The position numbers were made by a program, and so were the translations under genes. The notes under the pieces were generated by a model that saw only the letters and a program-made list of their open reading frames with translations, was not told the origin of the DNA and made no database searches. Positions 1 to 7,533 of a stretch of 12,205 nucleotides of DNA are shown here, one piece after another. Positions within the stretch are counted from its first letter, which is position 1, and every line of letters begins with the position of its first letter. This DNA is from Ignavibacteriota bacterium (lineage in GTDB: Bacteria > Bacteroidota > Ignavibacteria > Palsa-1295): positions 1 through 12,205 of the forward strand of contig JANYLL010000268.1 in the NCBI GenBank assembly GCA_025357895.1, in the 5' to 3' direction.

Positions 1-678
1 TATCCTGACGGTCAGTTGAGGACGACTATCGCATCACTGGCTCGGTTTATGATCATGTATATGAATCATGGAATGTATAATGGTGTAAAAATTTTAGATA
101 GTACAACAGTGGATATGATCATGACGGAGCAATTCCCACTGGTTAAAAGCGCTGCCGGGCAAGGACTGACGTTTTATCAAAATATTACTTCGAATGGCGA
201 TACGCTTTGGGGGCATAACGGCGGGGACGGCGGCGTTTCGACTGATATGTATTTTAATTACAAAAATAAAATCGGAGTTATTGTCTTTGGCAATGGAGAT
301 GGTTATGATACGACAAGCGTCGATCCCATCTGGGATACTATTTATCGCTATGCGAAAACCCTTCCACAATCTCTTCCGGATTCTTTTCCGCCTTGCACAT
401 TGGGCAGAGTTCAGGAAACGGAACTGTCGAAAAAAATACTTTTAGTTCGTTGCTTCCCTGACCCTGCCACTAGCCTATTACATATAGAACTCTCGAATTA
501 TTCTTCAGATATATCCGAAATATTTGTATTGAATATCGAAGGCAAAAAGATCAGGAGTTTTATTAACCAAAAAGGCGAAAAGATTACTATTTCTCTGAAT
601 GATTTGGCGAGAGGGGCATACTTGCTTCAAGTCAAGAACGGTGATGATGAAACCCGTATGAAGTTTTTGAAAGAATGA
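1..678 (+). CDS. Beta-lactamase-family serine hydrolase, C-terminal part, with T9SS sorting domain (5' truncated)
   Basis: The reading frame is open to the left edge (Y-P-D-G-Q precedes the TTG at 16), so the N-terminus with the SxxK catalytic motif lies outside the window. What remains matches the end of class C beta-lactamase/penicillin-binding-like serine hydrolases: an L-R-T-T-x-x-x-L-A-R-F segment followed by L-W-G-H-N-G-G (about residues 64-70 counted from the TTG). The latter sits where the family has its third active-site motif (H/K-x-G). A second module starts near residue 147 with F-P-D-P-A and ends with L-A-R-G-A-Y-L-L-Q-V and a basic tail. This is a type A T9SS C-terminal sorting domain, so the enzyme is probably exported through the outer membrane and processed at the surface. 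Substrate is unknown; esterase or peptidase activity is more likely than antibiotic resistance. The aryl-CoA ligase follows 61 bp downstream on the same strand, with no clear functional link. Confidence 0.82.
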   Translation, partial: YPDGQLRTTIASLARFMIMYMNHGMYNGVKILDSTTVDMIMTEQFPLVKSAAGQGLTFYQNITSNGDTLWGHNGGDGGVSTDMYFNYKNKIGVIVFGNGDGYDTTSVDPIWDTIYRYAKTLPQSLPDSFPPCTLGRVQETELSKKILLVRCFPDPATSLLHIELSNYSSDISEIFVLNIEGKKIRSFINQKGEKITISLNDLARGAYLLQVKNGDDETRMKFLKE

Positions 679-739
679 TATTTTTATCTTCTCGCATGTT
701 ATATCTTCATACCTGACAAAGAATATTATTCCACATACT

Positions 740-2365
740 ATGACTTACGATCAATTTTTCGAAGGCTTACCTGCAAAAGAAATGTGGGGCGAGAGGATTT
801 ATATTACCGGAGATTTTAATTATCCGGATTCGTTGAATTCAGCAGTGGAACTGCTCGATCAGAATATTACTCGCGGCTTCGGAAACCGACCGGCTATTTT
901 TTATAAAGATAAACGCTACACCTACAATGAACTTGCCGAGATCGTCGGCAAGATGGGTAATGCTCTCAGGAAACTCGGAGTACAAAAAGGTGATCGCATT
1001 TTGCTTCGCTTCCCGAATAATCCGACTGCCGTTGCGCTTTGGCTTGCGACGCTTCGCATCGGAGCGATCGCCGTAATGGTGATGCCAATGCTTCGCGCAA
1101 GAGAACTCAGCTATCGCACTAATGATTCGGAATGTTTGCTCGTCCTTTGCGATGCCGCTTCTATCGACGAAGTCCGCAAAGCTCAGCCTGCAATGGATAC
1201 AGTAATGAAAATTTTAATTTGTGACGGCAAAGACGATGTCTATGAATCTTTTGAAGATCATTGGATGAGGGAAAGCGCCGATTGCAAATCTGAAAATACT
1301 TTGCGTTCTGATATTGCACTCATCGGCTATACATCAGGCTCGACCGGCGATCCGAAAGCAACGGTACATTTTCATGATGATGTCCTGGCAATAGCAGATG
1401 GATATGCAAAAAATACGTTGCATCCAACAGAGCATGATATTTTCAGTGGACATCCATCGCTTTCATTTACATTCGGTCTTGGCGGCTTACTTGTTTTTCC
1501 ATTCCGCTTTGGTGCAAGTGTGGCCTTACTCGATCAGTTCACGCCGGAAAATATGCTGAAGACGCTTGTGAATTATAAATGTACAATAGGTTTCTGCGCT
1601 CCGACATGTTATAATATGATGATGCGCTTAGATGAGAAAGGGGAGTATGATTTATCGAATCTGAGGCTTGGCGTCAGTGCAGGTGAGACACTTCCTAAAG
1701 TTGTCTATGATAAATGGAAAGCAAAATACGGTATCGATCTCTTGGATGGAATTGGTTCGACAGAGATGCTGCATATTTTTATCACGAATAAACCTCACGA
1801 CGTAAAAGGTGGAGCAACAGGGAAACCTGTGTCCGGATATGTTGCGAAGATCATTGATGATAACGGTACGGAGTTGCCGCCAAATACTCCGGGACTCCTT
1901 GCTGTTAAAGGTCCGACAGGCTGCCGCTACTTAAAGAAGCCCGAGCGTCAGGCTGGATATGTAAAAGACGGTTGGAATATTCCGGGCGATGTTTTTCTGC
2001 AGGATAGTGATGGCTGGTTTTATTATCAATGCCGTAACGACGATCTTATTATCACCGGAGGGTATAATGTTTCACCGCCTGAACTTGAAGCGGTCATTAA
2101 TGAGCATGAAGCTGTAAAAGAATCCGCAGTCGTTCCAAAGCCGGATGAGCTTCGCGGACAGATCGTAAAAGCATATGTTGTTCTCGCACCAACTCATAAG
2201 GGCAGCGAAACACTTGCAAAGAATATTCAGGATTTCGTCAAGCGCGAACTTGCTCCCTATAAATATCCGCGGGAAGTGGAATTCATCGAAGCGCTGCCGA
2301 GAACAGATACGGGAAAGGTGCAGAGATTTGTACTGAGGGATCGGGCAGCGAAGGAAGTATCATAA
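740..2365 (+). CDS. Aryl-CoA ligase, benzoate/2-aminobenzoate-CoA ligase type (AMP-dependent synthetase)
   Basis: ANL-superfamily acyl/aryl-CoA synthetase of 541 residues, the usual length. It would activate a carboxylate with ATP to an acyl-adenylate and transfer it to CoA in the cytoplasm. Visible core motifs in order: the P-loop Y-T-S-G-S-T-G-D-P-K (197-206), G-I-G-S-T-E (337-342), P-G-D (415-417), the hinge region C-R-N-D-D-L-I-I-T-G-G-Y-N-V-S (431-445), and the catalytic lysine K526 in T-D-T-G-K-V-Q-R. The segment after the P-loop (V-H-F-H-D-D, then F-T-F-G-L-G-G-L-L) is characteristic of the benzoate/2-aminobenzoate-CoA ligase branch rather than of acetyl-CoA or long-chain synthetases. 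No ring-reduction or epoxidation genes are nearby, so the substrate is open. The ATG at 740 has no good Shine-Dalgarno sequence, as is common in this group. A strong hairpin follows the stop directly. Confidence 0.88.
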   Translation: MTYDQFFEGLPAKEMWGERIYITGDFNYPDSLNSAVELLDQNITRGFGNRPAIFYKDKRYTYNELAEIVGKMGNALRKLGVQKGDRILLRFPNNPTAVALWLATLRIGAIAVMVMPMLRARELSYRTNDSECLLVLCDAASIDEVRKAQPAMDTVMKILICDGKDDVYESFEDHWMRESADCKSENTLRSDIALIGYTSGSTGDPKATVHFHDDVLAIADGYAKNTLHPTEHDIFSGHPSLSFTFGLGGLLVFPFRFGASVALLDQFTPENMLKTLVNYKCTIGFCAPTCYNMMMRLDEKGEYDLSNLRLGVSAGETLPKVVYDKWKAKYGIDLLDGIGSTEMLHIFITNKPHDVKGGATGKPVSGYVAKIIDDNGTELPPNTPGLLAVKGPTGCRYLKKPERQAGYVKDGWNIPGDVFLQDSDGWFYYQCRNDDLIITGGYNVSPPELEAVINEHEAVKESAVVPKPDELRGQIVKAYVVLAPTHKGSETLAKNIQDFVKRELAPYKYPREVEFIEALPRTDTGKVQRFVLRDRAAKEVS

Positions 2366-2402
2366 TTTAGTAGAGCCGACTAAAAGTCGGCTCTACTAAA
2401 TT
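2364..2402 (+). terminator. Perfect hairpin between convergent genes (probable intrinsic terminator)
   Basis: The arms 2366-2380 (TTTAGTAGAGCCGAC) and 2386-2400 are exact reverse complements around a 5-nt loop (TAAAA). Two more A-T pairs extend the stem to 17 bp, using the last two bases of the ligase stop codon. TTTT (2401-2404) follows on the plus strand. The element lies in the 42-bp gap between the ligase and the convergent STAS gene, so it may stop transcription from both sides. On the minus strand the tail is not T-rich, so plus-strand termination is better supported. The long perfect arms could also mark a dispersed palindromic repeat. Confidence 0.8.
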
Positions 2403-2407
2403 TTCAG

Positions 2408-3145
2408 TTAAAATAAATCCTCGTCTTCTTCGTCTTCTTCATCGTCAAGAAGATCAATATCTTCTGCTTCAATAAGATCGTCTTCCTCTATTTCCTCGAT
2501 GTCATCATCATCGATCGCTTCGTCAAGTTCGTCATCCGTTGCTGCCGTTTCCTCTGTTTCTTCTTCTACTTTTTTGTCTCCTTCTTCCTCATCATCGTCA
2601 AGGAGTTCGTCATCGTCTTCAAGGTCATCATCATATTCATCGTCATCATCAAAAGCATCGTCGTCGTCGAGGGACAGGGCTTCACCATCCATCATCATAA
2701 GATCGGCAATTGCTGCCATACCTACGGCTGCGCCTGCCATTTTCATACCTGTTTTCAGGGCTTCCGTTGCCGAGCTTGGATCTCCGGCAGGGATGCTGAT
2801 GAGCGATAACTGCGGAGCAGCAAGGGCTTCTTCGACAGTCTCATACATCGGAAATACTCTATCCAAAGCGGTTAAAGCAAGAAGGGAGCGTACTTCTTCG
2901 CTTGCGCCTGCAATGCGCATATCTCCATGGTGATGATTTTGCTGGCGCTGCGCCAAAAGCAGCGCAGAAAGCCCCGCAGAGTCCATATACTCGACTCCTG
3001 AGAGATCCAGGACTAAGGTCTTGACATCAGGCTGTGCGAGGATCAGAAACTCCGCTTTTAGAGCTGAAGCAATAACTGAATCTAGCCGTTTCTCATTAGG
3101 GCGGAAGATTGTCGCCTGGTCACGTTGTTCGATTTTGAAATTCAT
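2408..3145 (-). CDS. STAS-domain anti-sigma-factor antagonist with hyperacidic C-terminal tail
   Basis: Residues 1 to about 110 form a STAS domain like SpoIIAA/RsbV. The segment V-L-D-L-S-G-V-E-Y-M-D-S-A-G-L-S (45-60) holds the conserved D-S-x-G-L site, making Ser56 the likely residue phosphorylated by a partner kinase/anti-sigma factor. A hydrophobic, Met/Ala-rich segment (about 131-152) links to a tail from residue 160 to 245 in which 58 of 86 residues are Asp or Glu and only two are basic. Ordinary STAS antagonists are about 100-120 residues, so the tail doubles the protein. The STAS part should bind a switch-kinase partner. The tail could act as nucleic-acid mimic, cation binder or interaction surface; this is inference. 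No kinase or phosphatase partner lies in the window. The antisense strand of the tail reads as a long poly-Ser frame, an artefact of the Asp/Glu codons. A Bacteroidetes-type promoter candidate lies just upstream. Confidence 0.88.
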   Translation of the reverse strand: MNFKIEQRDQATIFRPNEKRLDSVIASALKAEFLILAQPDVKTLVLDLSGVEYMDSAGLSALLLAQRQQNHHHGDMRIAGASEEVRSLLALTALDRVFPMYETVEEALAAPQLSLISIPAGDPSSATEALKTGMKMAGAAVGMAAIADLMMMDGEALSLDDDDAFDDDDEYDDDLEDDDELLDDDEEEGDKKVEEETEETAATDDELDEAIDDDDIEEIEEDDLIEAEDIDLLDDEEDEEDEDLF

Positions 3146-3186
3146 ATAAAAGTTTGTTTCCTATGGGGTAGCAATGTGTCTTATTA

Positions 3187-3217
3187 CAAAAATACGAATA
3201 TTTCTAGGAATGCGAAA
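3187..3217 (-). promoter_or_regulatory. Bacteroidetes-type promoter candidate for the STAS gene
   Basis: Read on the minus strand, TATTTTTG (3194-3187) matches the -7 consensus TAnnTTTG exactly. TTTC (3217-3214), one mismatch from the -33 TTTG box, lies 19 nt upstream. Transcription would start near 3180, about 35 nt before the ATG at 3145. Isolated -7 matches occur by chance, but the spacing and position support this one. Confidence 0.5.
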
Positions 3218-3293
3218 TTACTACATTTTTTTGGGGGTTCGGAGAAAATTGCCATCTACCTTATATTGACTGTATCCATAATCACTGATCACT

Positions 3294-3394
3294 GTCATTC
3301 TGAGTGAAGCGAAGCGTAACAAAGAATCCCGTTAATCGTGCTGAGAAGTTTCCTTGCTAACAATCACGGGATTCTTCGCTACGCTGAGAATGAC
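3294..3394. repeat. REP-like imperfect palindrome
   Basis: The left arm (3294-3331) begins GTCATTCTGAGTGAAGCGAA and ends AATCCCG. The right arm (3367-3394) is its reverse complement, with three substitutions and without the 10 nt CGTAACAAAG present on the left. The arms enclose a 35-nt spacer. The GTCATTCTGAG...GAAGCGAAG...AATCCCG core resembles palindromic intergenic repeats scattered through many bacterial genomes (recollection, not checked). It lies between divergent genes and is not protein coding. In RNA it would fold as a long bulged hairpin. Confidence 0.75.
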
Positions 3395-3530
3395 TGTATA
3401 CATCTGACAGTAATACCGGTCTAATCTATTACGTTGAGTTATGGTAACTTTGTTTCAAAAAAAAATGTTACAACCATGCTATTCCAAAAATATAATTTGA
3501 TAATCGCATAAAAGAAATTCGAGAAGCGCA

Positions 3531-4697
3531 ATGGCAAACGAAACAGCAACTGCTCCGGCACCAAACGGAGCCCACACAACTGCAGCCCCAAAAGCAGGTC
3601 TTGAAGATATTATTGCCGGACAAAGCAACATTTGCTTTCTTGATGGCAAGCGAGGCATCCTCGCATATTATGGCTATAATATTCATGATCTTGTAAAAGG
3701 TAGTTTCGAAGAAACGGCCTATCTTCTTTTCTATGGCAAACTGCCTAATACTCCGGAGCTAGCCGATTTTTCTGCTAAACTTGTAAAAGCCCGCGAACTG
3801 CCCAAGCAGATCAAGGATCGCATTGCTTCCTATCCGAAGAATGTTCATCCGATGGCAGTGATCAGGACTGTTGTCAGCGAACTTTCGTTTTACGATCAAT
3901 CAACTGAAGATAATTCTAAGAATGCGAATATCGAAAAAGGTATTCGGATGATGTCGCAGATCCCGCTAATCGTTGCTTCCTACGATGCTCTTCGCAATGG
4001 CCGCCCGATGCCGGAGCCTGATGCGAAACTTGGTCATGCTGCAAATTTTCTCAATATGCTTTTAGGAAAAGAGCAGGATGCGGAAATTGTAAAAATGTTT
4101 GATTCGGCTCTGACACTTCATGCCGATCATGAATTTAATGCATCCACTTTCACCTGCCGCGTAATCGCTTCGACCCTTTCAGATATTTATTCGGCTGTCA
4201 CTGGAGCTATCGGCGCACTCAAAGGTCCGCTTCATGGCGGAGCTAATGAGCAGGTTATGCGAATGCTTTTGAAGATCAACGATCCGGCAAGAGCAAAAGA
4301 ATGGATCATTGATGCACTTGCACGAAAAGAAAAGATCATGGGCTTTGGTCATAGAGTATATCGCACTGAAGATCCGAGAGCAACTCATCTTCGCAAATTC
4401 AGTGAAGAAATGGGCAAGCGATGTAAGGAGCCACAGTGGTATCAGATGTCCCGCGATATTGAGCAGATCATCCTTCAGGAGAAAAAACTATACGCCAACG
4501 TAGATTTCTATTCGGCAAGTACTTATCATCTCATGGGCATTCCACTCGATCTCTATACTCCAATATTTGCCATGAGCCGCATTACAGGTTGGTGCGCCCA
4601 TGCCCTCGAACAGTATTCCAATAACCGCATCATCCGACCTGCCGCAGAATATACAGGACCTGTCGATCAGACTTGGAAGCCTGTGGAGAAGCGTTAA
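3531..4697 (+). CDS. gltA: Citrate synthase (type II, short form)
   Basis: Condenses oxaloacetate and acetyl-CoA to citrate at the entry of the TCA cycle. The 388-residue protein carries the family landmarks: A-D-H-E-F-N-A-S-T (198-206), G-P-L-H-G-G-A-N-E (232-240) with catalytic His235, the signature G-F-G-H-R-V-Y-R-T-E-D-P-R (271-283) with His274, and N-V-D-F-Y-S (323-328) with catalytic Asp325. Length and motif spacing fit the dimeric short-form group that also includes 2-methylcitrate synthases, and propionyl-CoA use cannot be excluded from motifs alone. The first 20 residues (Ala/Thr/Pro-rich) are a non-conserved extension; the ATG at 3531 is the first in frame. No other TCA or methylcitrate gene is adjacent, so it appears monocistronic. 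The next gene, msrA, is 174 bp away. Confidence 0.93.
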   Translation: MANETATAPAPNGAHTTAAPKAGLEDIIAGQSNICFLDGKRGILAYYGYNIHDLVKGSFEETAYLLFYGKLPNTPELADFSAKLVKARELPKQIKDRIASYPKNVHPMAVIRTVVSELSFYDQSTEDNSKNANIEKGIRMMSQIPLIVASYDALRNGRPMPEPDAKLGHAANFLNMLLGKEQDAEIVKMFDSALTLHADHEFNASTFTCRVIASTLSDIYSAVTGAIGALKGPLHGGANEQVMRMLLKINDPARAKEWIIDALARKEKIMGFGHRVYRTEDPRATHLRKFSEEMGKRCKEPQWYQMSRDIEQIILQEKKLYANVDFYSASTYHLMGIPLDLYTPIFAMSRITGWCAHALEQYSNNRIIRPAAEYTGPVDQTWKPVEKR

Positions 4698-4871
4698 AGT
4701 GATTTGATCATTTAAGTTTGTTTTGTGTCCGGCTGAGTTTTGGCATGATGGTGAAAGGATGAACTTTGTCCCTACCAATTTTGCAGGGATGTCATTTTGA
4801 ATAACTAATCTTTCAAAACCGTAACCCATCTTCCCCTTCCTCGTATACATTTAAAAAATTTAGATAATCTT

Positions 4872-5348
4872 ATGTCAACACAAAAAGCAACATTTGGCGC
4901 AGGATGTTTTTGGCAGGTGGAGGAGTTGTTCCGTACTGTCCCCGGAGTTATCTCTGCGACCTCAGGTTATCTCGGCGGTAATAAAGAGAATCCGACATAT
5001 CGTGATGTCTGTAATGATGATACAGGACATGCTGAGGTTGTTGAAGTTGAGTATGACCCATCTGTTGTGAGTTACGATACGCTCCTTGATCTTTTCTGGA
5101 ATAATCATAACCCCACAACGCTCAACAGGCAGGGACCGGATATTGGTACGCAATATCGTTCGGCAATATTTTTTTATTCACCGGAGCAGGAAATTATGGC
5201 ACGGGCATCAAAGGCAAAGATGGATGCAAGCGGAAAATTTAAGAAGCCTATCGTGACGGAGATAACGCCTGCTTCGACTTTTTGGAAAGCAGAAGATTAC
5301 CATCAGAAATATTTGTTTAAGCGTGGGATGACGCATTGCCATGTCTGA
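4872..5348 (+). CDS. msrA: Peptide-methionine (S)-S-oxide reductase MsrA
   Basis: Repairs oxidised methionine by reducing the S-diastereomer of methionine sulfoxide, usually with thioredoxin. The 158-residue protein is a standard single-domain MsrA. Visible features are G-A-G-C-F-W (9-14) with nucleophile Cys12, D-T-G-H-A-E-V-V-E-V-E-Y (50-61), the hallmark H-N-P-T-T-L-N-R-Q-G-P-D-I-G-T-Q-Y-R-S (79-97), and a C-terminal Cys156 in T-H-C-H-V, positioned as the likely resolving cysteine. No MsrB domain is fused and no msrB gene lies in the window. The protein has no signal peptide and is probably cytoplasmic. Its 3' end converges on the secreted propeller gene with a 65-bp gap that shows no obvious strong hairpin. 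Confidence 0.94.
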   Translation: MSTQKATFGAGCFWQVEELFRTVPGVISATSGYLGGNKENPTYRDVCNDDTGHAEVVEVEYDPSVVSYDTLLDLFWNNHNPTTLNRQGPDIGTQYRSAIFFYSPEQEIMARASKAKMDASGKFKKPIVTEITPASTFWKAEDYHQKYLFKRGMTHCHV

Positions 5349-5413
5349 TCGCATGGAGCAAAAGAATACCATTGATCATAGTAGAAGCGGGCGAAACATG
5401 ACCCTGTGAAAAC

Positions 5414-7285
5414 CTATTTCGATATAATCATCGCCTTCGAAATTGTAGTTGCGGGAGTGGTGAGTTTACAGATATATATACCATCTGGCAAATTCTCTGC
5501 TCGAAATTTTGACGAATAACTGCCGGCTTCGACTGTTCCGTTAAATAACATTTTGATCTCTTTCCCCAGCGCATCATAAACTCTTAACTTGATGGGAACG
5601 CGTGCAGATGTATGAAAAGTAATTGTTGTTGAAGTTGTGAACGGATTCGGGTAGTTTTGTCCGAGTGAAATATCCTGTGCAGAATTTTGTAGAAGAACGG
5701 CTGACTTGCTCTGATCTTTCGTGAATTTATATGCACGGTAACTATAGATCCCGGGATCGAATTTGATTTCTAAAGCAGTCGAACCATCGGGCTTCACTTC
5801 CGTAACTGCAACACTGTCGCAGCCACCCCATCCGATCACACTGTTCCCGTTTTCAAGTCTCTGTACATAACCCATTGCCCTGCTATAAACGTCCGGGTTA
5901 TGGTGATATTCCCAAACTTTTGTGGCTACTTTCATTTTTTCATCCAGCCGGTATTCAACTGCACGCGAGAAAGGCTGCGCAGTATTATGAAATGTTCCAT
6001 TATCAAACATGGCGATATTACCATTGGGAAGCCTCCGAACTGCGTGTTGATGGGAAAATATGAGAGAATCATTCACGAAACTGAATTCATTATGTTTTCC
6101 ACCCCATCGCCAGATAATATTTCCATTCTCTGGATTGATTTTTGTAACCTCATCTAAATTGCGTGACGATAAAAGAAAGGTGCTATCACGATCATAGTCT
6201 ATAGAATTGCAGTGTGTAAAATCGAGGAAGGGCTGTGCAAAGTTTTCATGTGTAGGGTCCGATAAAGCAAAATGATCTCTGGTCTTCCATTCAAAGAGAA
6301 GGTTTTTATCGGCATCGAATTCCTGAAGAATATTTTCAACGACAGTAGTATTGGTATCTCCGTTGGAAACAATCCCGCTCATATTAACTTGCTCACTTGC
6401 TTGAGCAAGTAATGCGTACCCTCCGCCGGGCAGGAAGATTAACTCGTGACTATCGGTATTATACCCATTTTTAGCCTCAAAGCTATCACGGAGGACAAAG
6501 TTTGAATCCAAGGCGTAAAATTTTGATTTATTTGGATCGGCATCAAAAAACGTAAGCAAACCATTTGGTTGAGGTCTAAAATCTTGTGCAAATGCAGGCC
6601 ATGTGCTGCGTTCAAAAAGTACATTTCCGAAATTATCCAAAATGATTAAATAGGTACCGCTGTCATTGCGAGTAAACTTAAAATTTCCTAAGTAGAATTT
6701 CCCGGGTGCCGGATTGTTACTTTCAGCAATATAGATTTTAGGAAAATCATCAGGAAGAGTGTCCGCTCCGCTTGTTCTTACTGCTTTCCGGGGCTCGATA
6801 ACATTTGTTGCACTCCCTGATATAACTGCATCTGATGACTCAATTGGATGCATACTTAAAGAAGTTGGAAGAGTTTTGGATTTTGATATTTGAAATGTAA
6901 ATGAGTATGGTACAGTGCGTTTTCCGGATACACATGTAAAGGGGCTGATAGTAACCGTAACTTTTTCACCCGTTGAAAAATACGTATTAGGGGTAAAGAT
7001 CAGCGTCCTCCCGTCGAGTGCAAGGATTAATTTCCCGTTATGATAGGCGCTTGATGAGCCAATAACATTAAACGCGCTGCTTTGAAATGTGGTCTTCCTG
7101 ATGGCTTCACTGAATCGAACGCCAATTGTCGTTTTTGCCGAAACCCGCGTTGCATTGGTAGTCGGATAACTATAGTTTACATGCACATCAGTTGCAGTTT
7201 GAGCGTAAACCAGACGCTGAGAAAAAATTATTAAACAAAAAAAAGGAAGTACAAACTTCGAAAAAGAGGAGAATAGACGAATCAT
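5414..7285 (-). CDS. Secreted arylsulfotransferase-like (ASST) propeller with Ig-like domain and T9SS sorting tail
   Basis: The frame is open from 7372, but the ATG at 7285 is preferred because it places a clear signal peptide at the N-terminus (I-R-L-F-S-S-F-S-K, a hydrophobic core, then V-Y-A-Q with cleavage near residue 28); this gives 623 residues. Residues about 32-134 look like a bacterial Ig-like (Big_5/SbsA) domain: V-R-F-S-E-A-I, then L-I-F-T-P-N-x-x-F-S-T-G-E-K-V-T-V-T-I. Residues about 195-520 match the arylsulfotransferase (ASST) propeller group: D-F-T-H-C-N-S-I (355-362), I-N-P-E-N-G-N-I-I-W-R-W-G-G (383-396) and S-H-Q-H-A-V-R-R-L-P-N-G-N (411-423). The tail from Y-P-N-P-F (545-549) to the end is a type A T9SS sorting domain with L-P-D-G-I-Y. 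The protein is thus probably surface-exposed or released. Whether it transfers sulfate is unproven, since many ASST-like propellers are uncharacterised. Confidence 0.85.
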   Translation of the reverse strand: MIRLFSSFSKFVLPFFCLIIFSQRLVYAQTATDVHVNYSYPTTNATRVSAKTTIGVRFSEAIRKTTFQSSAFNVIGSSSAYHNGKLILALDGRTLIFTPNTYFSTGEKVTVTISPFTCVSGKRTVPYSFTFQISKSKTLPTSLSMHPIESSDAVISGSATNVIEPRKAVRTSGADTLPDDFPKIYIAESNNPAPGKFYLGNFKFTRNDSGTYLIILDNFGNVLFERSTWPAFAQDFRPQPNGLLTFFDADPNKSKFYALDSNFVLRDSFEAKNGYNTDSHELIFLPGGGYALLAQASEQVNMSGIVSNGDTNTTVVENILQEFDADKNLLFEWKTRDHFALSDPTHENFAQPFLDFTHCNSIDYDRDSTFLLSSRNLDEVTKINPENGNIIWRWGGKHNEFSFVNDSLIFSHQHAVRRLPNGNIAMFDNGTFHNTAQPFSRAVEYRLDEKMKVATKVWEYHHNPDVYSRAMGYVQRLENGNSVIGWGGCDSVAVTEVKPDGSTALEIKFDPGIYSYRAYKFTKDQSKSAVLLQNSAQDISLGQNYPNPFTTSTTITFHTSARVPIKLRVYDALGKEIKMLFNGTVEAGSYSSKFRAENLPDGIYICKLTTPATTISKAMIISK

Positions 7286-7339
7286 GATTTGTGGGTTTCT
7301 AAAGAAAATACATAAATTCTTCGGTATACTATACAAAGA

Positions 7340-7355
7340 AATTGCAAATGCAATT
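7340..7355. repeat. Short perfect inverted repeat upstream of the ASST-like gene
   Basis: AATTGC (7340-7345) and GCAATT (7350-7355) flank AAAT. The site lies about 55 bp upstream of the chosen ATG at 7285, a plausible operator position. It would lie inside the coding region if the longer frame from 7372 were used. Six-base arms can arise by chance. Confidence 0.3.
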
Positions 7356-7458
7356 CCATTAAAAATATACATTTCACTTGCGGAGAGGGTTTTTATTTTG
7401 AGGAAAATGGAGGTAAAATAGATTAGGGTCTAGGTTGCAAACGGACTCTTTTAACCCA

Positions 7459-7490
7459 CAAAAAACAAACGCGCTCCGTAGAGCGCGTTC
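7459..7490 (-). terminator. Intrinsic terminator of the sigma/anti-sigma/secreted-protein cluster
   Basis: AACGCGCTC (7468-7476) and GAGCGCGTT (7481-7489) form a perfect 9-bp GC-rich stem around a CGTA loop. Read on the minus strand the hairpin is followed by a T-rich run (TTTGTTTTTTG). It lies about 45 bp after the stop of the minus-strand gene ending at 7534, the normal geometry for Rho-independent termination. Confidence 0.88.
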
Positions 7491-7533
7491 TAATCATGCA
7501 TCATCCTTCTTCTGTATCTTGACCAAACTTTTT

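Larger units (their letters stand above)
3146..3530. other. Intergenic region between divergent STAS and citrate synthase genes
   Basis: This 385-bp stretch has no convincing gene. It holds the STAS promoter candidate on the left and a REP-like inverted repeat in the middle (3294-3394). On the right is a lone -7-like box TAACTTTG (3445-3452, plus strand) that could serve citrate synthase but lacks a matching -33 box at 19-21 nt. A 60-codon frame across the left part has no family features and is taken as chance. Confidence 0.6.

Noticed and set aside
2499..2933. Plus-strand frame rich in serine, opposite the acidic tail
   Set aside because: It is the exact antisense of Asp/Glu codons (GAT/GAC/GAA to serine-type codons) and has no start context or family features.
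3294..3394. CRISPR-like repeat
   Set aside because: The arms are inverted, not direct, only one pair is present, and there are no cas genes.
4713..4720. TAAGTTTG as a promoter for msrA
   Set aside because: It matches the -7 consensus, but no TTG/TTTG lies 19-21 nt upstream and the leader would be about 145 nt. Single -7 matches are expected by chance.
4769..4789. Hairpin TCCCT/AGGGA after citrate synthase as a terminator
   Set aside because: Only 5 bp of stem with a long loop and no T-run directly after it.
7286..7372. Extra 29 codons at the start of the ASST-like gene
   Set aside because: Starting at 7372 would bury the signal peptide behind a nonconserved hydrophobic stretch; the ATG at 7285 gives a canonical signal peptide.
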